Positions 62,862-64,000 of a stretch of DNA of 64,000 nucleotides are shown here, piece after piece (the first letter of the stretch is position 1; each line of letters starts with the position of its first letter). The notes under the pieces were generated by a model. That model ran no database searches. It worked only from the letters and a program-made list of their open reading frames with translations, and had not been told where the DNA came from. Position numbers and translations under genes: made by a program. Location: positions 248,001-312,000 of the forward strand of contig JAOACE010000013.1 of NCBI GenBank assembly GCA_026418015.1. The letters run 5' to 3'. The DNA comes from Leptospiraceae bacterium. GTDB taxonomy: Bacteria > Spirochaetota > Leptospiria > Leptospirales > Leptonemataceae.

Positions 62862-64000
62862 ATGAGTAAACTAATAGGTAAAACAATTATAGTATTAGGG
62901 ATATTGATCATAAGTTTTATATTGCTTTTACCAAACTATGATATCCGAAAAATAGAAATCCATTTTTTAGAATATTACAGGACAGAAGATGGTCAAAAAA
63001 TTGTTATTACAGAAGAGCAAATCAGAAACTTTTTAGAATCAGAAAATGGATTAAAAGGATTCTTTCCACAATCGAAGTGTTTGGAAAGCGATCCGGTTAA
63101 AGAAAGAAAATGCACCGTAGAACAAAGATTTTTTACACCAACGAAATTGAATGAATTTACACAACGTTTTCCTAATCTTGTTGACAACAGAAAAACCAAG
63201 ATTCTACCCCATAGAGTGGAAAAATTCCTAGGTTTTTTTTCTCAATCTGGAGTTAAAAAGCTATCTTTAAAATTAGGTCTAGATCTACAAGGTGGTATGA
63301 GGGCAATTTTTCGTGCAGATTATGATGCTTATCTTCAACACCTTAAAGATAAATATCAACCCATTTTAGAAGAATTAGAACAAAAATTAAAAAACGAAAA
63401 ACTTTCTGCCCAAGAAAAAGAAGAAATCGAAAATAGAATCAAAAATATCAACAGGAATTTTGAACTATCAGAAACAAAAAAATTAGAATTACTCGAAGAA
63501 GCACGTTCTATTATAGAAAAACGGTTATCGAACCAAAATTTAACAGAACCAGAAATTCGCATTCAACCATCAAGTTATAGCATTAACGTAGACTTACCAG
63601 GCGTTGCAAATTCAGCAGAAGTACTAGAAATCATTAAAAGCACAGTTACCGTAGAATATAGACTTGTAAACGACGAAGCGACAAATCGCCTTAATACACC
63701 AGAATTTTTATCTTATATTAAAAAATTACAAGAAATCTATCGCGAAGAAAGACCCGATTTTTACGAAGCAAAAAAAATATTAGAAGAAATTCAAAATAAA
63801 GCAAACTTAAGCGAAAAAGATGGAAAAATCTTTTTGTATTGGAGAAAAAGTAGAACGGGTCAAGGAAAATATTTACCCTATGAATTTCGCGTTCTTGGAC
63901 CAGTAGTATTAGATGGTAGCGATATGGCAGATGCAAGAGAAGCGATTAATCCTAATAGCACATGGTATCAGATCAATTTTGTTTTAACAGCGGAAGGCGC
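62862..64000 (+). CDS. secD: protein translocase subunit SecD, 5' part (runs off the window)
   Basis: The frame is open from ATG 62862 to the end, about 379 codons, so the C-terminal membrane half is missing here. First membrane helix at about residues 8-25, then the periplasmic P1 region with the family signature LGLDLQGGMRAIF, a helical insertion (LKNEKLSAQEKEEIENRI), RLSNQNLTEPEIRIQPSS, VDLPGVANSAEVLEII and GPVVLDGSDMADA. SecD with SecF uses the proton gradient to pull exported proteins into the periplasm. Starts 5 bases after the small membrane protein gene. Confidence 0.95.
   Translation, partial: MSKLIGKTIIVLGILIISFILLLPNYDIRKIEIHFLEYYRTEDGQKIVITEEQIRNFLESENGLKGFFPQSKCLESDPVKERKCTVEQRFFTPTKLNEFTQRFPNLVDNRKTKILPHRVEKFLGFFSQSGVKKLSLKLGLDLQGGMRAIFRADYDAYLQHLKDKYQPILEELEQKLKNEKLSAQEKEEIENRIKNINRNFELSETKKLELLEEARSIIEKRLSNQNLTEPEIRIQPSSYSINVDLPGVANSAEVLEIIKSTVTVEYRLVNDEATNRLNTPEFLSYIKKLQEIYREERPDFYEAKKILEEIQNKANLSEKDGKIFLYWRKSRTGQGKYLPYEFRVLGPVVLDGSDMADAREAINPNSTWYQINFVLTAEG

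Overview
The window is a compact, strongly AT-rich bacterial chromosome segment with no mobile element, CRISPR array or rRNA. The cell plan is Gram-negative (LolA, an MCE/MlaD protein, a beta-barrel protein, KdsD-type isomerase, SecD/YajC, lipoproteins). The gene repertoire suggests a spirochaete of the Leptospirales type: a SpoIIE-like phosphatase with the MGKSxQGGxG signature, membrane-anchored AraC regulator, RodZ-like/LolA/FtsK string, TPR- and HEAT-rich proteins, and a VKOR-DsbA fusion. That placement is an inference from gene content, not from a phylogeny. A nitric oxide reductase operon and c-type cytochromes point to a respiring organism exposed to NO.

Layout. 1-7 kb: a molybdopterin oxidoreductase converging on a norCBQD operon whose NorC carries an extra haem-c domain. 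7-16 kb: a Gfo/Idh/MocA oxidoreductase, then a long minus-strand series read ftsK-lolA-rodZ-like-rimO-pgsA-trpD. 16-18.3 kb: an unrecognised protein and a frameshifted N6-adenine DNA methyltransferase. 18.4-25 kb: argH plus a small helical protein, a PcnB-like nucleotidyltransferase, an M23 peptidase and topA. 25-28 kb: a two-gene MoxR-type AAA ATPase plus TraB-like/unknown-domain module. 28-33 kb: a secreted protein, an ATPase-HDOD fusion, and an mscS/ECF-sigma/NrsF operon. 33-39 kb: a TPR/HEAT series with nusB, ribH and a VKOR-DsbA oxidoreductase. 39-42 kb: tRNA-Val, a decayed second DNA methyltransferase, an MCE protein, an amidase and a hydrolase. 42-47.5 kb: alaS-yajQ-unknown-AraC regulator. 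47.5-58.4 kb: lipid hydroxylase, dprA, lipoproteins, outer-membrane protein, SpoIIE phosphatase, KdsD, MTA phosphorylase, FmdB. 58.5-62 kb: engB-GDPD-panC-ogt-LMW phosphatase operon read leftward. 62-64 kb: yajC, a small membrane protein and the start of secD, which runs off the window.

Two structural themes stand out. First, many first-in-operon genes have a sigma-70-like TTGACx box about 33-38 bases before the start codon with a -10 box ending only about 5-9 bases before it, so the transcript should begin at or within a few bases of ATG/GTG (leaderless). Genes inside operons and a few others (norC, the 28070 and 47591 genes) instead carry purine-rich Shine-Dalgarno sequences. This geometry also decides several start codons (alaS, the outer-membrane protein, the phosphatase at 62017). 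Second, genes are packed so tightly that convergent neighbours abut or overlap (2188/2189, 22881/22884, 30559-30593, 41104-41114, 53865-53870).

The best candidates for undescribed biology are the MoxR/TraB-like pair lacking a VWA partner, the leaderless-promoter architecture including a divergent pair sharing one -35 box, and the ATPase-HDOD fusion beside the mscS-sigma-NrsF operon.
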